Below are positions 45,129 through 54,700 of a stretch of DNA of 64,000 nucleotides, piece by piece; the stretch's first letter is position 1; every line of letters begins with the position of its first letter. A program made the translations under genes and the position numbers. The notes beneath the pieces are model-generated. The model had not been told where the DNA came from and did no database searches. It saw nothing but the letters and a program-made list of their open reading frames with translations. This DNA is from Bacillus niameyensis. GTDB lineage: Bacteria > Bacillota > Bacilli > Bacillales > Bacillaceae_C. Where the stretch lies: assembly GCF_001375535.1 (NCBI RefSeq), contig NZ_LN831197.1:3571619-3635618 (forward strand), given 5' to 3'.

Positions 45129-45334
45129 TTTTCCACCTCTGCCTGTATAAAATTTATTAAAATATTTTAATAGTTGCATAATTTTATTTAAAATATACTA
45201 TTTACTGAGGGGGAAGTCAAACGGAAATGAACAGAATAATGCGTGATTAAGTGTGTATTGTGGGTAGATTGCTTATATTTGTTTGTTTTTAGGGCGACTT
45301 CATAGGTGGAAGTGACCAATCATATCCTATTAAA

Positions 45335-45362
45335 CAAAAATACCCAATTCTAAAGAATTGGG
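45335..45362 (-). terminator. terminator of the secreted beta-propeller gene
   Basis: CCCAATTC pairs with GAATTGGG around TAAA (minus-strand reading TTTA), followed on the minus strand by TATTTTTG. Confidence 0.75.
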
Positions 45363-45372
45363 CAGTTGTCAT

Positions 45373-48336
45373 CTATTTCCCTTGCCATTTTAATAGTAGA
45401 GAGTCTGCATCTGCACTTAAAATACCGTGCAGTTCATCGGAAATGAGTTGCTTTTCCTTCTGAATATCTATTAAAAGTTTGAAACTTTCTAGGTGTTTCA
45501 ATAACTTCGTGCCATTTTCTTGTTTTTCATATAGCCCGATGGATGTTAAGTGGATCGATAGGGCACGATAGGTTTCCTGTGGTAGCTCGTCTTGATATTG
45601 ATCAAGTGTTGCAAGCATATAGGTAGTATTTAATTCCGCGATTGAAATTAAATTGTCCAAAGCAGATTGGAGGTTAGCGATTGCTTTAGCCAACTCTTCT
45701 TCTGTTTGAATATTTTCTAGTGCTGCTTCCGCATTTTTAAGCGCGGTCTGCAGAGAGGCGAAGGATACAGCTGTATATTCATCACTTGAGATCGCTTGAG
45801 CTGCTGCAATTAATTCTTCGAGCTCGGTTAAATCGATACCTGGCTCCTGGGCATCCACTTTTTCATAAAAGCCGAAATCATCAAAGTAGGCTTCTGTTAA
45901 TGCATAGGATGTAGATAGTGCAAAAACTCGCGCGTATGCTGCATTTTCAGGTGCTATAATCTTTTGCTCTATTTTTTGCCACTTGTCATATCCCGAGTCT
46001 GTATGGACTACTTCTTCTTTCAGCTGCTTGTTATTCTCATCATACATGCGGAGAAGGAAGCTTGACTGACCAGAGACGATGTTCATCATGACTTCTCCTA
46101 AATATTCTTGTCCGGGAACGACAGGAATATTTTCACTGTACAAGGCAACTGATATACTTCTCGATTGATCATTAATTTTAAGACTTTGTTCGCCACTAAA
46201 GACGACATCTGTTGATATTTCGAAGTTTGCATCATCTGCAGTTCCGAACATAGACGTCCATCCGTCCAAGTCAGATTCGAAGCCTTGGTTCGTAAATGGA
46301 ATAGGCTTCCACTCATACTCAGTAGGATCAATCACTTCAATTTTTGATAAAACTGTCCGGTTTTCTTGCTTCGATAAATAAATATTTCCATCTTCTCCTA
46401 AATCAAAAGCCCATGTATGGGTAATAAATTTAAAGTCTAATGTTTCTGGATTGATTACGTAAAGATTATTGCCTGCTTTAGCATATAGGAATCCATCTTT
46501 GGAAAATTCCAATTGGACTCGATGCCATGCTCCTTCTGAAGCGTTTTCCTCCAATTTTAACACTTTCGCAATTTCGAGTGTATCTTGCTCCATTGCGAAG
46601 ATGTATCCTCTAGAGGCGCCCCAAATATAGTCATCATTAGGTCCAACTTTTAAATCGCCAATATAACTTGGCTTATTTAAGCCTTCAATATTTAAAGTTC
46701 TTTCCTTTACTTTTTCTCCAGTTACGGGATCCCAAATGAAAACGACTGCTTCATCTGCTGTCGGCACACTGCCTAGCCCGCCAGTAATCGAAGTTGAACC
46801 ATATAGTTTGCCATCCTTATAGGCGAGTCCGTTAATACTTTGATCTTGGACGACGTTCCGATATACAGTATGACTTGTTCCGTCATAGACAGTAATGGCT
46901 CCGCCAAGCTTATTATAGGTCGGAATACTGCCGACAAATAATTTGCCATCGCCACTTGCCATGTGATGGAGGCGTTCCTGTTCCTCCCCGACAATAAATA
47001 ATTCTTCCGCTTGCAGTGGATTCTGCTCGGGATCAATCATCCGTACACTGCCTGAAGGATACATGCCAAAATACATCTTATCATCATATTTATGAATGAC
47101 ATCCGCTTGTCCTAAACTAATGTTCTCGTATGTTTCAGTTTTAGGGTTAAAAACAGCTCCGATTGCTCCGGTCATTCCACTAATATAAATTTTATCATCA
47201 GAATACGTGGAAATTTGGTTGATAACATTAGCTGATGATGGAACAATTTGCGGATAGGTGACAACTGATTCTGTCTCGATGTTAAAGAATACGGCTCTAC
47301 CATCGAAAGTAATTGTTACTAGGCTTTTACCTGGCAGACGCTCATCACCTTTAATCTCTACCCAATCTGCTCCACGCAAGCCACTGCCATATTCCATTGC
47401 TGTTTCCTGAATCTCTAAAGTTTCTAGATTAATATATTTCAATCGTTTATCCGCAACAAAGTATACGTTTGACTCTAGAGAGTCGGTTACATGCAATCCT
47501 GTAACGTTCGGCATGACAACATCCAACCATTTTTCTGCTTGTAAATCATAAATATACATGTTTTGTGAAACGGAATAGCGAGCAAATAGATAGCGGTCAT
47601 CAACGATATTTAAGTCATAGACGAAGCTTGTCTCAGCTGCAAATTGCTCGGCGATACTGCCTGTAGCATTAACAGCGATATCTACTTTTTCACCAGTTTC
47701 TACGTTCAGTTTCATAATCTTTTTATGACCTGTACCAGCATAAACATAGCCGCCATGATAATCCATCGAGCGGACATATTCTTGATTAATATCACCAATC
47801 ATTTTGCCGTAGTCTCGAAGTTCTCCAGACGACTTAGTATATTTAAACACTTTCCCGCTTGGATATGTTCCAATATACGCATTACTCTCTTCATCGACAC
47901 TAAGTGCCCAAAGGGAGGATTCAGGAATATCAGCTAAAGCTTTGACTTCCTTCGTTTCTGGAGAGTAGCCCCAAATATGATTCCCAGCTGCAATATATAC
48001 AGTACCATCAGGAGCTACTTCATGATGCCAAGAATCGGCTGCTCCCTCTAAAGGTAATGTCCGTAAAACCTTTTGATTATCTAAATCAATGACGCTAAAC
48101 ATAGCGGGAATGCTTTTAGAAGTTGTATAGAGTACATTTAATCCATCTTCCTTGCCAGCTGCCCCGTCATAAATTGTTGGAGAGCCGCTTAAAGGTGCGG
48201 TTATATCCCTTTCAGGTGAAAACTCAGGAAGTGTCTGTGCTGCTGATGCCTTTGAATTTAATCCTCCGAAAGGCAACATTAAAAGACATGAGAAAGCTAC
48301 AAGCATTATTTTAGATAAGCTTCGTTTAATTTTCAT
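45373..48336 (-). CDS. large secreted beta-propeller protein with CBM-like, FIVAR and FIMAH-like domains
   Basis: The 987-residue protein has a Sec signal peptide (about 1-32). A long stretch of propeller-type repeats follows (about 40-680: VLYTTSKSIPAMFSVIDLDN, VAPDGTVYIAAGNHIWGYSP, SYIGDLKVGPNDDYIWGAS). A beta-sandwich carbohydrate-binding module-like region spans about 685-835 (NQGFESDLDGWTSMFG). A FIVAR helical repeat covers about 840-900 (LEELIAAAQAISSDEY), and a FIMAH-like C-terminus completes it. Such proteins are found in polysaccharide-degrading loci of Paenibacillaceae and Bacillaceae. Extracellular glycan binding is inferred. There is no cell-wall sorting signal. Confidence 0.8.
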   Translation of the reverse strand: MKIKRSLSKIMLVAFSCLLMLPFGGLNSKASAAQTLPEFSPERDITAPLSGSPTIYDGAAGKEDGLNVLYTTSKSIPAMFSVIDLDNQKVLRTLPLEGAADSWHHEVAPDGTVYIAAGNHIWGYSPETKEVKALADIPESSLWALSVDEESNAYIGTYPSGKVFKYTKSSGELRDYGKMIGDINQEYVRSMDYHGGYVYAGTGHKKIMKLNVETGEKVDIAVNATGSIAEQFAAETSFVYDLNIVDDRYLFARYSVSQNMYIYDLQAEKWLDVVMPNVTGLHVTDSLESNVYFVADKRLKYINLETLEIQETAMEYGSGLRGADWVEIKGDERLPGKSLVTITFDGRAVFFNIETESVVTYPQIVPSSANVINQISTYSDDKIYISGMTGAIGAVFNPKTETYENISLGQADVIHKYDDKMYFGMYPSGSVRMIDPEQNPLQAEELFIVGEEQERLHHMASGDGKLFVGSIPTYNKLGGAITVYDGTSHTVYRNVVQDQSINGLAYKDGKLYGSTSITGGLGSVPTADEAVVFIWDPVTGEKVKERTLNIEGLNKPSYIGDLKVGPNDDYIWGASRGYIFAMEQDTLEIAKVLKLEENASEGAWHRVQLEFSKDGFLYAKAGNNLYVINPETLDFKFITHTWAFDLGEDGNIYLSKQENRTVLSKIEVIDPTEYEWKPIPFTNQGFESDLDGWTSMFGTADDANFEISTDVVFSGEQSLKINDQSRSISVALYSENIPVVPGQEYLGEVMMNIVSGQSSFLLRMYDENNKQLKEEVVHTDSGYDKWQKIEQKIIAPENAAYARVFALSTSYALTEAYFDDFGFYEKVDAQEPGIDLTELEELIAAAQAISSDEYTAVSFASLQTALKNAEAALENIQTEEELAKAIANLQSALDNLISIAELNTTYMLATLDQYQDELPQETYRALSIHLTSIGLYEKQENGTKLLKHLESFKLLIDIQKEKQLISDELHGILSADADSLLLKWQGK

Positions 48337-48422
48337 CTTGACCTCCTATTCGAAATTCATCCTACTTACGGTTATACAAATACACCTCACGGACATAAAC
48401 CACCCCCTTTCAAGGTTATAGA

Positions 48423-48436
48423 TGAATACGTTTTCA
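48423..48436 (-). promoter_or_regulatory. cre-like site upstream of the secreted beta-propeller gene
   Basis: TGAATACGTTTTCA, nearly palindromic, matches the CcpA consensus at 13 of 14 positions. It lies about 90 bases before the start, where repression of a glycan-related gene would be expected. Confidence 0.55.
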
Positions 48437-48603
48437 TAGTGGATTAAAAAAATATTGCTAGATGTTGAAAATTCATATATGAAATTAAAAGTGTAGATTT
48501 CTGTAACGTATTGCCATACTGTTGGAATTTTTGAATAGTCTATGTGGTTGGTTACGTAAAAGGTGGGGGCTTCAAGCGGCAGTTCATAGGAGATGCCGCA
48601 TTT

Positions 48604-49134
48604 CTATGATGGATTTCTTTTTAAAATATAATCTTGTATCGTCTTTTCCCAAATTTCATAATCTTCATCGCTTACTAAATGGATAACATAGTCCGAAATT
48701 CCTGTGAAATTAGGATTGTTAGGGTTCAAACCACCAACTGTTTTTGATTGATCTGTCAAGTTGATTGTAATGTAATGAAAAGTGCCATCAGCAGAATCGT
48801 TATCAGACTGATCTTCTTCGAGCTTCCAGAATTTATTTTTTTCAATAAGCTTTTTGAGTTTCTCTATTTTTTCGCTCTCCAATTGAGTTTCAAAAACCGG
48901 AGCATCGTCATCCATGTTTAATTTTTCATCGGCTTTTGTATATAAAATTAGCTTACCACTGCTGTAAATGGAGTAGTTACGTGTGAAAAAGTTTCTGTAA
49001 TCACCTTCACCAGCAGGGGAAGTTGTAACGACAATAAATGGCTTTTCAGTTTCATAGTTCGTCTTCTGGCTACAACTTGCCATGAAAATATAGGAAAGGG
49101 CCATAACTAAAGTCAAACTCATTATTTTTTTCAA
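48604..49134 (-). CDS. lipoprotein of unknown function
   Basis: The product is about 177 residues from a TTG at 49134 (6 bases after ATAGGTGG); the ATG at 49140 touches that site and 25 codons further up are also open. The signal peptide ends in a lipobox MASC-type segment (SYIFMASCSQKT). The mature part has VTTSPAGEGDYRNFFTRNYS, LESEKIEKLKKLIEKNKFWK and HYITINLTDQSKTVGGLNPN. No enzyme motif is recognised. It stands alone on the minus strand. Confidence 0.75.
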   Translation of the reverse strand: MKKIMSLTLVMALSYIFMASCSQKTNYETEKPFIVVTTSPAGEGDYRNFFTRNYSIYSSGKLILYTKADEKLNMDDDAPVFETQLESEKIEKLKKLIEKNKFWKLEEDQSDNDSADGTFHYITINLTDQSKTVGGLNPNNPNFTGISDYVIHLVSDEDYEIWEKTIQDYILKRNPS

Positions 49135-49373
49135 TACCATCCACCTATTATTTCCATATTTTGGATTATGTTCACCAAAGAGTATACAGCGTTCATGCAT
49201 AAAAACAAGGACCAATTGTCATGGGTTTAGACTAGGGTTTCAGTTTTTCCAGTAGAGAGGGTCACTCTCTAATAGCGATGCCGAGTGCTTATTTGGAAAC
49301 CTTATACATAATTTCATTCATATAGCGCAAACATATGTGTAGCTCTAAATTTATGTATATAAGGGTGATTTAA

Positions 49374-49661
49374 ATGAAGGTTCTCCTAATATTAGCGAGC
49401 ATCATACTCCCAATTGTTATGTTTATCTTGCAAAAGATTTGGTTGAAAGCTCGTTTTGTTTTTAACAGTATTGCGATTATTTCTATGCTTACTTTTGGCA
49501 ATATTGCCTCCCTATCCATTTATGAGATCCTTAAGGATAAAACAGTCTTTATGACTAATATTCACTCTGTTTTTTTAAATCCGCTTTTTCTAGTAACGGG
49601 GGGTTATCTAGGAATTTATCTACTATATCGTTTAATCATTTTAAGCTTAGAAAATGAGTAA
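49374..49661 (+). CDS. small integral membrane protein
   Basis: This 95-residue protein has three hydrophobic segments (about 2-19, 26-44, 63-85), giving a compact membrane protein. The ATG follows AAGGGTGAT. No family is recognised. It is upstream of the SigB-type stress cluster but has its own start signals. Confidence 0.7.
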   Translation: MKVLLILASIILPIVMFILQKIWLKARFVFNSIAIISMLTFGNIASLSIYEILKDKTVFMTNIHSVFLNPLFLVTGGYLGIYLLYRLIILSLENE

Positions 49662-49750
49662 CTTCACTATTATTGGATGAATTATATGAATTCATCCATA
49701 TCTTTGCTGAAACTATTACTCTAGCAAAACAAAAAACATTCGTTGAAAAG

Positions 49751-49775
49751 GTTTAGAAAATCTAGCAAGTGGTAT
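49751..49775 (+). promoter_or_regulatory. SigB-type promoter of the GsiB-like gene
   Basis: GTTTAG (49751-49756) and TGGTAT (49770-49775) with a 13-base spacer fit the SigB consensus GTTTAA-N12-15-GGGWAW with one mismatch in each element. In B. subtilis gsiB is a classic SigB target. Confidence 0.7.
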
Positions 49776-49810
49776 TTTTTATAGTACATCCAATGAAAGG
49801 GGTTATACAA

Positions 49811-50302
49811 ATGGCTGATAACAAGAAGATGTCCAATGAACAAGCAGGAAAACAAGGTGGAGAAGCTACTGCTGCAAATCATAGTAAGGAATTCTATCAA
49901 GAAATTGGCCAAAAGGGTGGAGAAGCAACGGCTGAGAATCATGACAAGGAATTCTATCAGGAGATCGGTCAAAAAGGTGGAGAAGCAACGGCTGAAAATC
50001 ATGATAAGGAATTTTATCAAGAGATCGGTCAAAAAGGTGGAGAAGCAACCGCCGAGAATCATGATAAGGAATTCTATCAAGAGATTGGTCGAAAAGGTGG
50101 AAAAGCAACCGCCGAGAATCATGATAAGGAATTTTATCAAGAGATCGGTCAAAAGGGTGGAGAAGCAACGGCTGAGAATCATGATAAGGAATTTTATCAA
50201 GAGATCGGTCAAAAGGGTGGAGAAGCAACCGCTAAGAATCACGGTAAAGAGTTCTATCAGGAGAATGGTCAAAAAGGTGGAAGAAACAACAACAATAGTT
50301 AA
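49811..50302 (+). CDS. gsiB: GsiB-like general stress protein with 20-residue glycine-rich repeats
   Basis: The 163-residue hydrophilic protein is built of about seven near-identical 20-residue repeats of the type GQKGGEATAENHDKEFYQEI, a KGG/YciG-type motif. B. subtilis GsiB shares this repeat and is among the most strongly SigB-induced proteins; it is thought to protect against desiccation and other stress like LEA proteins. The repeat is 60 bp at DNA level and near-perfect, so copy number may vary between strains. The start ATG 49811 follows AAAGGGG. Long open frames in other frames and on the opposite strand here are by-products of the repeat. Confidence 0.93.
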   Translation: MADNKKMSNEQAGKQGGEATAANHSKEFYQEIGQKGGEATAENHDKEFYQEIGQKGGEATAENHDKEFYQEIGQKGGEATAENHDKEFYQEIGRKGGKATAENHDKEFYQEIGQKGGEATAENHDKEFYQEIGQKGGEATAKNHGKEFYQENGQKGGRNNNNS

Positions 50303-50445
50303 ATTGGAATTGGATAGAGGGATGCCCGGCAGCATCTCTCTATCAGAATACTTATCTAGTAACATTATTATAAACAATTCTGCTGCAAAATAAAAGCAAG
50401 ATATACAGTTATTTATATAGTCCCAAACAGGGAGTGATATAAACT

Positions 50446-50589
50446 ATGCTTTGGACAATTATAGTGACATTATTTGTTTTATGGATTTTAGGGTTCTCTT
50501 TAAAAATAGGCGGTGGGCTGATCCATTTATTATTAGTTGTCGCGCTCATTGCTTTGATTATAAGGTTAGTGACTGGGAGAAGACCTTAG
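50446..50589 (+). CDS. Lmo0937-family small membrane protein
   Basis: This 47-residue protein has two membrane helices: MLWTIIVTLFVLWILGFSL, then a GGGLIHLLLVVALIALIIRL segment, and ends TGRRP. This is the Lmo0937-like family, common next to SigB-regulated genes in Bacillaceae and Listeria. GGGAGTGAT precedes the ATG. It follows gsiB by about 140 bases and may be stress induced; no clear SigB box of its own was found. Confidence 0.88.
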   Translation: MLWTIIVTLFVLWILGFSLKIGGGLIHLLLVVALIALIIRLVTGRRP

Positions 50590-50599
50590 CGGAACTTCC

Positions 50600-50639
50600 A
50601 CAGTGAGATTCTACAATGGGTAGTTTCTCACTGTTTTTC
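50600..50639 (+). terminator. terminator after the Lmo0937-like gene
   Basis: ACAGTGAGA pairs perfectly with TCTCACTGT across about 17 bases, followed by TTTTTCT. Confidence 0.75.
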
Positions 50640-50700
50640 TAACGTACGGGAAAAAGAGACAGAAAGTGTTTTTGACACATTCGTTATTCTGCATTATTAA

Positions 50701-50727
50701 GGCGTTGCAACATGATGTTGCAACGCC
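50701..50727. other. perfect 11-bp hairpin GGCGTTGCAAC/GTTGCAACGCC
   Basis: The two arms enclose a 5-base loop (ATGAT). No T-run on the plus strand; on the minus strand TTAATAATGC follows. It may end the YflT gene transcribed toward it or be a recombination or binding site. Confidence 0.55.
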
Positions 50728-50780
50728 ATTTATCAATTAGTGGGGAGGAAGGGAGGGCTCCCCGCTGATTGAAGTTTCAC

Positions 50781-51119
50781 TTATCTGATTACACTAGGCT
50801 CTGTTATGATTAGCAGTATTTTTCCACGATCTAATTTTTCCTCGAGTTCATTTGCTTCAAGTTGGGAAAAACCGAGTTCTTTAAACTTACTACGCAGCTC
50901 GTCGCCCTGTGTCTTGAAGACATTGCCAACAGCTGTTAAGAGACCTTCCTCTTGTATTCCCACTGTGTTCGCACCTGTATTTTCAGCTACTCGCTCTGTA
51001 CGGTCTTCATCGTGAGAAATTACATAGAGATTTTCCTTTGCAATTCCTTTTCGAGATTGTGCTATTACTTCTTCCATTAAAACTTTCTCATCTGCGAATT
51101 CTTTTACAAAAGGTTTCAA
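50781..51119 (-). CDS. YflT-domain general stress protein
   Basis: This 112-residue protein matches the YflT heat-induced stress protein family (EFADEKVLMEEVIAQSRKGI, NLYVISHDEDRTERVAENTG, then a C-terminal LEEKLDRGKILLIIT). B. subtilis yflT is SigB controlled. A textbook SigB promoter lies just upstream, and AGGAGGAAT precedes the ATG. Biochemical role is not known. Confidence 0.9.
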   Translation of the reverse strand: MKPFVKEFADEKVLMEEVIAQSRKGIAKENLYVISHDEDRTERVAENTGANTVGIQEEGLLTAVGNVFKTQGDELRSKFKELGFSQLEANELEEKLDRGKILLIITEPSVIR

Positions 51120-51163
51120 CGTAAATTCCTCCTAAACTAGTAGTAGGTGCTTCTAGTTTATTT

Positions 51164-51188
51164 ATTCCCGTTCATAGGAAAAATAAAC
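51164..51188 (-). promoter_or_regulatory. SigB promoter of the YflT gene
   Basis: Read on the minus strand: GTTTAT (51188-51183), 13-base spacer, GGGAAT (51169-51164). This fits GTTTAA-N12-15-GGGWAW with one mismatch. Confidence 0.85.
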
Positions 51189-51224
51189 TTTAGCTTTTAC
51201 TAGGTTAGTAGAAATAGAAGATCA

Positions 51225-51563
51225 CTATATCTTTTTGACAAACTCGGATTTAAGATTCATTGCTCCGAATCCCGCGATCTTGCATTCAATATTATGATCA
51301 CCTTCAACAAGACGGATATTTTTAATATTGGTCCCTTGCTTCAAAACAGAAGAGCTTCCTTTAACTTTTAAATCTTTAATAATCGTAATGGTGTCCCCAT
51401 CTGTTAATGTATTCCCGTGAGCGTCCTTTACTATGTTTTGTTCTTCAACGCTTTCACTTTCTGAACTGCTCCACTCATGACCACATTCTGGGCAAACAAA
51501 AAGTGACCTATCCTCATATGCATATTCAGAATTGCATTTTGGACAATTTGGTATGTTTGTCAT
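51225..51563 (-). CDS. yjdM: YjdM/PhnA-type zinc-ribbon protein
   Basis: The 112-residue protein has an N-terminal zinc ribbon ([20 protein letters not shown], the two CxxC pairs at about 8-28). The C-terminal PhnA domain is [20 protein letters not shown] and [14 protein letters not shown]. The old name 'alkylphosphonate uptake protein' is historical and not a proven function. It is the last gene before the satellite array, whose left edge begins about 210 bases upstream of it. AAGGAAAATGAC precedes the start. Confidence 0.9.
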   Translation of the reverse strand: MTNIPNCPKCNSEYAYEDRSLFVCPECGHEWSSSESESVEEQNIVKDAHGNTLTDGDTITIIKDLKVKGSSSVLKQGTNIKNIRLVEGDHNIECKIAGFGAMNLKSEFVKKI

Positions 51564-51773
51564 TTTCCTTCCCCCGTTTCTAAGACTATGTATTAAACAA
51601 GATTATACCATTTAAAATGGTGGGTGGCTGTGGAATTAATAAAGTCCAAGTAGAGGTCGCTATACTGGACAAATCTGCCCCTCTATTTTACTTGAACTTT
51701 TTTGTCCAAGTGTGTTTTCCTGTGCCATATAAAAAACTGCTCCGCATAATTGTAGTCCACTGAAAAAGCTCGT

Positions 51774-54700
51774 GTCATGTCCCGTACGCCTTCTTTTTTC
51801 CCTTGAATGGGACATGATGAGTGTTATCAAAGCCCGATCGCCTCCTTTTTTCCCTTGAATGGGACGTGATAAGTGTAGTCATGTCCCGTACGCCACCTTT
51901 TTTTCCTTGAATGGGACGTGATGAGTGTTATCAAAGCCCGATCGCCATCTTATTTCCCTTGAATGAGACGTGATGAGTGTTATCAAAGCCCGATCGCCAT
52001 CTTTTTTTCCTTGAATGGGACGTGATAAGTGTTATCAAAGCCCATTCGCCATCTTTTTTCCCTTGAATGGGACGTGATGAGCGTTATCAAAGCCCGATCG
52101 CCTCCTTTTTATCCTTGAATGGGACATGATAAGTGTTATCAAAGCCCGATCGCCATCTTATTTCCCTTGAATGGGACGTGATGAATGTTGTCATGTCCCG
52201 TACGCCACCTTTTTTTCCTTGAACGGGACATGATGAGTGTTGTCATGTCCCGTTCGCCAGCTTTTTTCCCTTGAATGGGACATGATGAGTGTAGTCATGT
52301 CCCGATCGCCACCTTTTTTTCCTTGAATGGGACGTGATAAGTGTTATCAAAGCCCATTCGCCAGCTTTTTTCCCTTGAATGGGACATGATGAGTGTTATC
52401 AAAGCCCGATCGCCATCTTTTTTGGCTTGAAGGGGACATGATGAGTGTTATCAAAGCCCGATCGCCATCTTTTTTTCCTTGAATGGGACGTGATAAGTGT
52501 TATCAAAGCCCGATCGCCATCTTTTTTTCCTTGAATGGGACGTGATAAGTGTTATCAAAGCCCGATCGCCATCTTTTTTGGCTTGAAGGGGACATGATGA
52601 GTGTTATCAAAGCCCGATCGCCATCTTTTTTTCCTTGAATGGGACGTGATAAGTGTTATCAAAGCCCATTCGCCATCTTTTTTCCCTTGAATGGGACGTG
52701 ATGAGCGTTATCAAAGCCCGATCGCCATCTTTTTATCCTTGAATGGGACATGATAAGTGTTATCAAAGCCCGATCGCCATCTTATTTCCCTTGAATGGGA
52801 CGTGATGAATGTTGTCATGTCCCGTACGCCACCTTTTTTTCCTTGAACGGGACATGATGAGTGTTGTCATGTCCCGTTCGCCAGCTTTTTTCCCTTGAAT
52901 GGGACATGATGAGTGTAGTCATGTCCCGATCGCCACCTTTTTTTCCTTGAATGGGACGTGATAAGTGTTATCAAAGCCCATTCGCCAGCTTTTTTCCCTT
53001 GAATGGGACATGATGAGTGTTATCAAAGCCCGATCGCCATCTTTTTTGGCTTGAAGGGGACATGATGAGTGTTATCAAAGCCCGATCGCCATCTTTTTTT
53101 CCTTGAATGGGACGTGATAAGTGTTATCAAAGCCCGATCGCCATCTTTTTTTCCTTGAATGGGACGTGATAAGTGTTATCAAAGCCCGATCGCCATCTTT
53201 TTTGGCTTGAAGGGGACATGATGAGTGTTATCAAAGCCCGATCGCCATCTTTTTTTCCTTGAATGGGACGTGATAAGTGTTATCAAAGCCCATTCGCCAT
53301 CTTTTTTCCCTTGAATGGGACGTGATGAGCGTTATCAAAGCCCGATCGCCATCTTTTTATCCTTGAATGGGACATGATAAGTGTTATCAAAGCCCGATCG
53401 CCATCTTATTTCCCTTGAATGGGACGTGATGAATGTTGTCATGTCCCGTACGCCACCTTTTTTTCCTTGAACGGGACATGATGAGTGTTGTCATGTCCCG
53501 TTCGCCAGCTTTTTTCCCTTGAATGGGACATGATGAGTGTAGTCATGTCCCGATCGCCACCTTTTTTTCCTTGAATGGGACGTGATAAGTGTTATCAAAG
53601 CCCATTCGCCAGCTTTTTTCCCTTGAATGGGACATGATGAGTGTTATCAAAGCCCGATCGCCATCTTTTTTGGCTTGAAGGGGACATGATGAGTGTTATC
53701 AAAGCCCGATCGCCATCTTTTTTTCCTTGAATGGGACGTGATAAGTGTTATCAAAGCCCGATCGCCATCTTTTTTTCCTTGAATGGGACGTGATAAGTGT
53801 TATCAAAGCCCGATCGCCATCTTTTTTGGCTTGAAGGGGACATGATGAGTGTTATCAAAGCCCGATCGCCATCTTTTTTTCCTTGAATGGGACGTGATAA
53901 GTGTTATCAAAGCCCATTCGCCATCTTTTTTCCCTTGAATGGGACGTGATGAGCGTTATCAAAGCCCGATCGCCATCTTTTTATCCTTGAATGGGACATG
54001 ATAAGTGTTATCAAAGCCCGATCGCCATCTTATTTCCCTTGAATGGGACGTGATGAATGTTGTCATGTCCCGTACGCCACCTTTTTTTCCTTGAACGGGA
54101 CATGATGAGTGTTGTCATGTCCCGTTCGCCAGCTTTTTTCCCTTGAATGGGACATGATGAGTGTAGTCATGTCCCGATCGCCACCTTTTTTTCCTTGAAT
54201 GGGACGTGATAAGTGTTATCAAAGCCCATTCGCCAGCTTTTTTCCCTTGAATGGGACATGATGAGTGTTATCAAAGCCCGATCGCCATCTTTTTTGGCTT
54301 GAAGGGGACATGATGAGTGTTATCAAAGCCCGATCGCCATCTTTTTTTCCTTGAATGGGACGTGATAAGTGTTATCAAAGCCCGATCGCCATCTTTTTTT
54401 CCTTGAATGGGACGTGATAAGTGTTATCAAAGCCCGATCGCCATCTTTTTTGGCTTGAAGGGGACATGATGAGTGTTATCAAAGCCCGATCGCCATCTTT
54501 TTTTCCTTGAATGGGACGTGATAAGTGTTATCAAAGCCCATTCGCCATCTTTTTTCCCTTGAATGGGACGTGATGAGCGTTATCAAAGCCCGATCGCCAT
54601 CTTTTTATCCTTGAATGGGACATGATAAGTGTTATCAAAGCCCGATCGCCATCTTATTTCCCTTGAATGGGACGTGATGAATGTTGTCATGTCCCGTACG

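Noticed and set aside
49721-50393. Long open frames opposite to and overlapping the GsiB-like gene
   Set aside because: They exist only because the 60-bp repeat keeps several frames open. Their products are low-complexity and have no start signals.
50641-50780. Small RNA gene between the Lmo0937-like and YflT genes
   Set aside because: There is a perfect hairpin at 50701-50727 but no promoter or T-run that would define a transcript.
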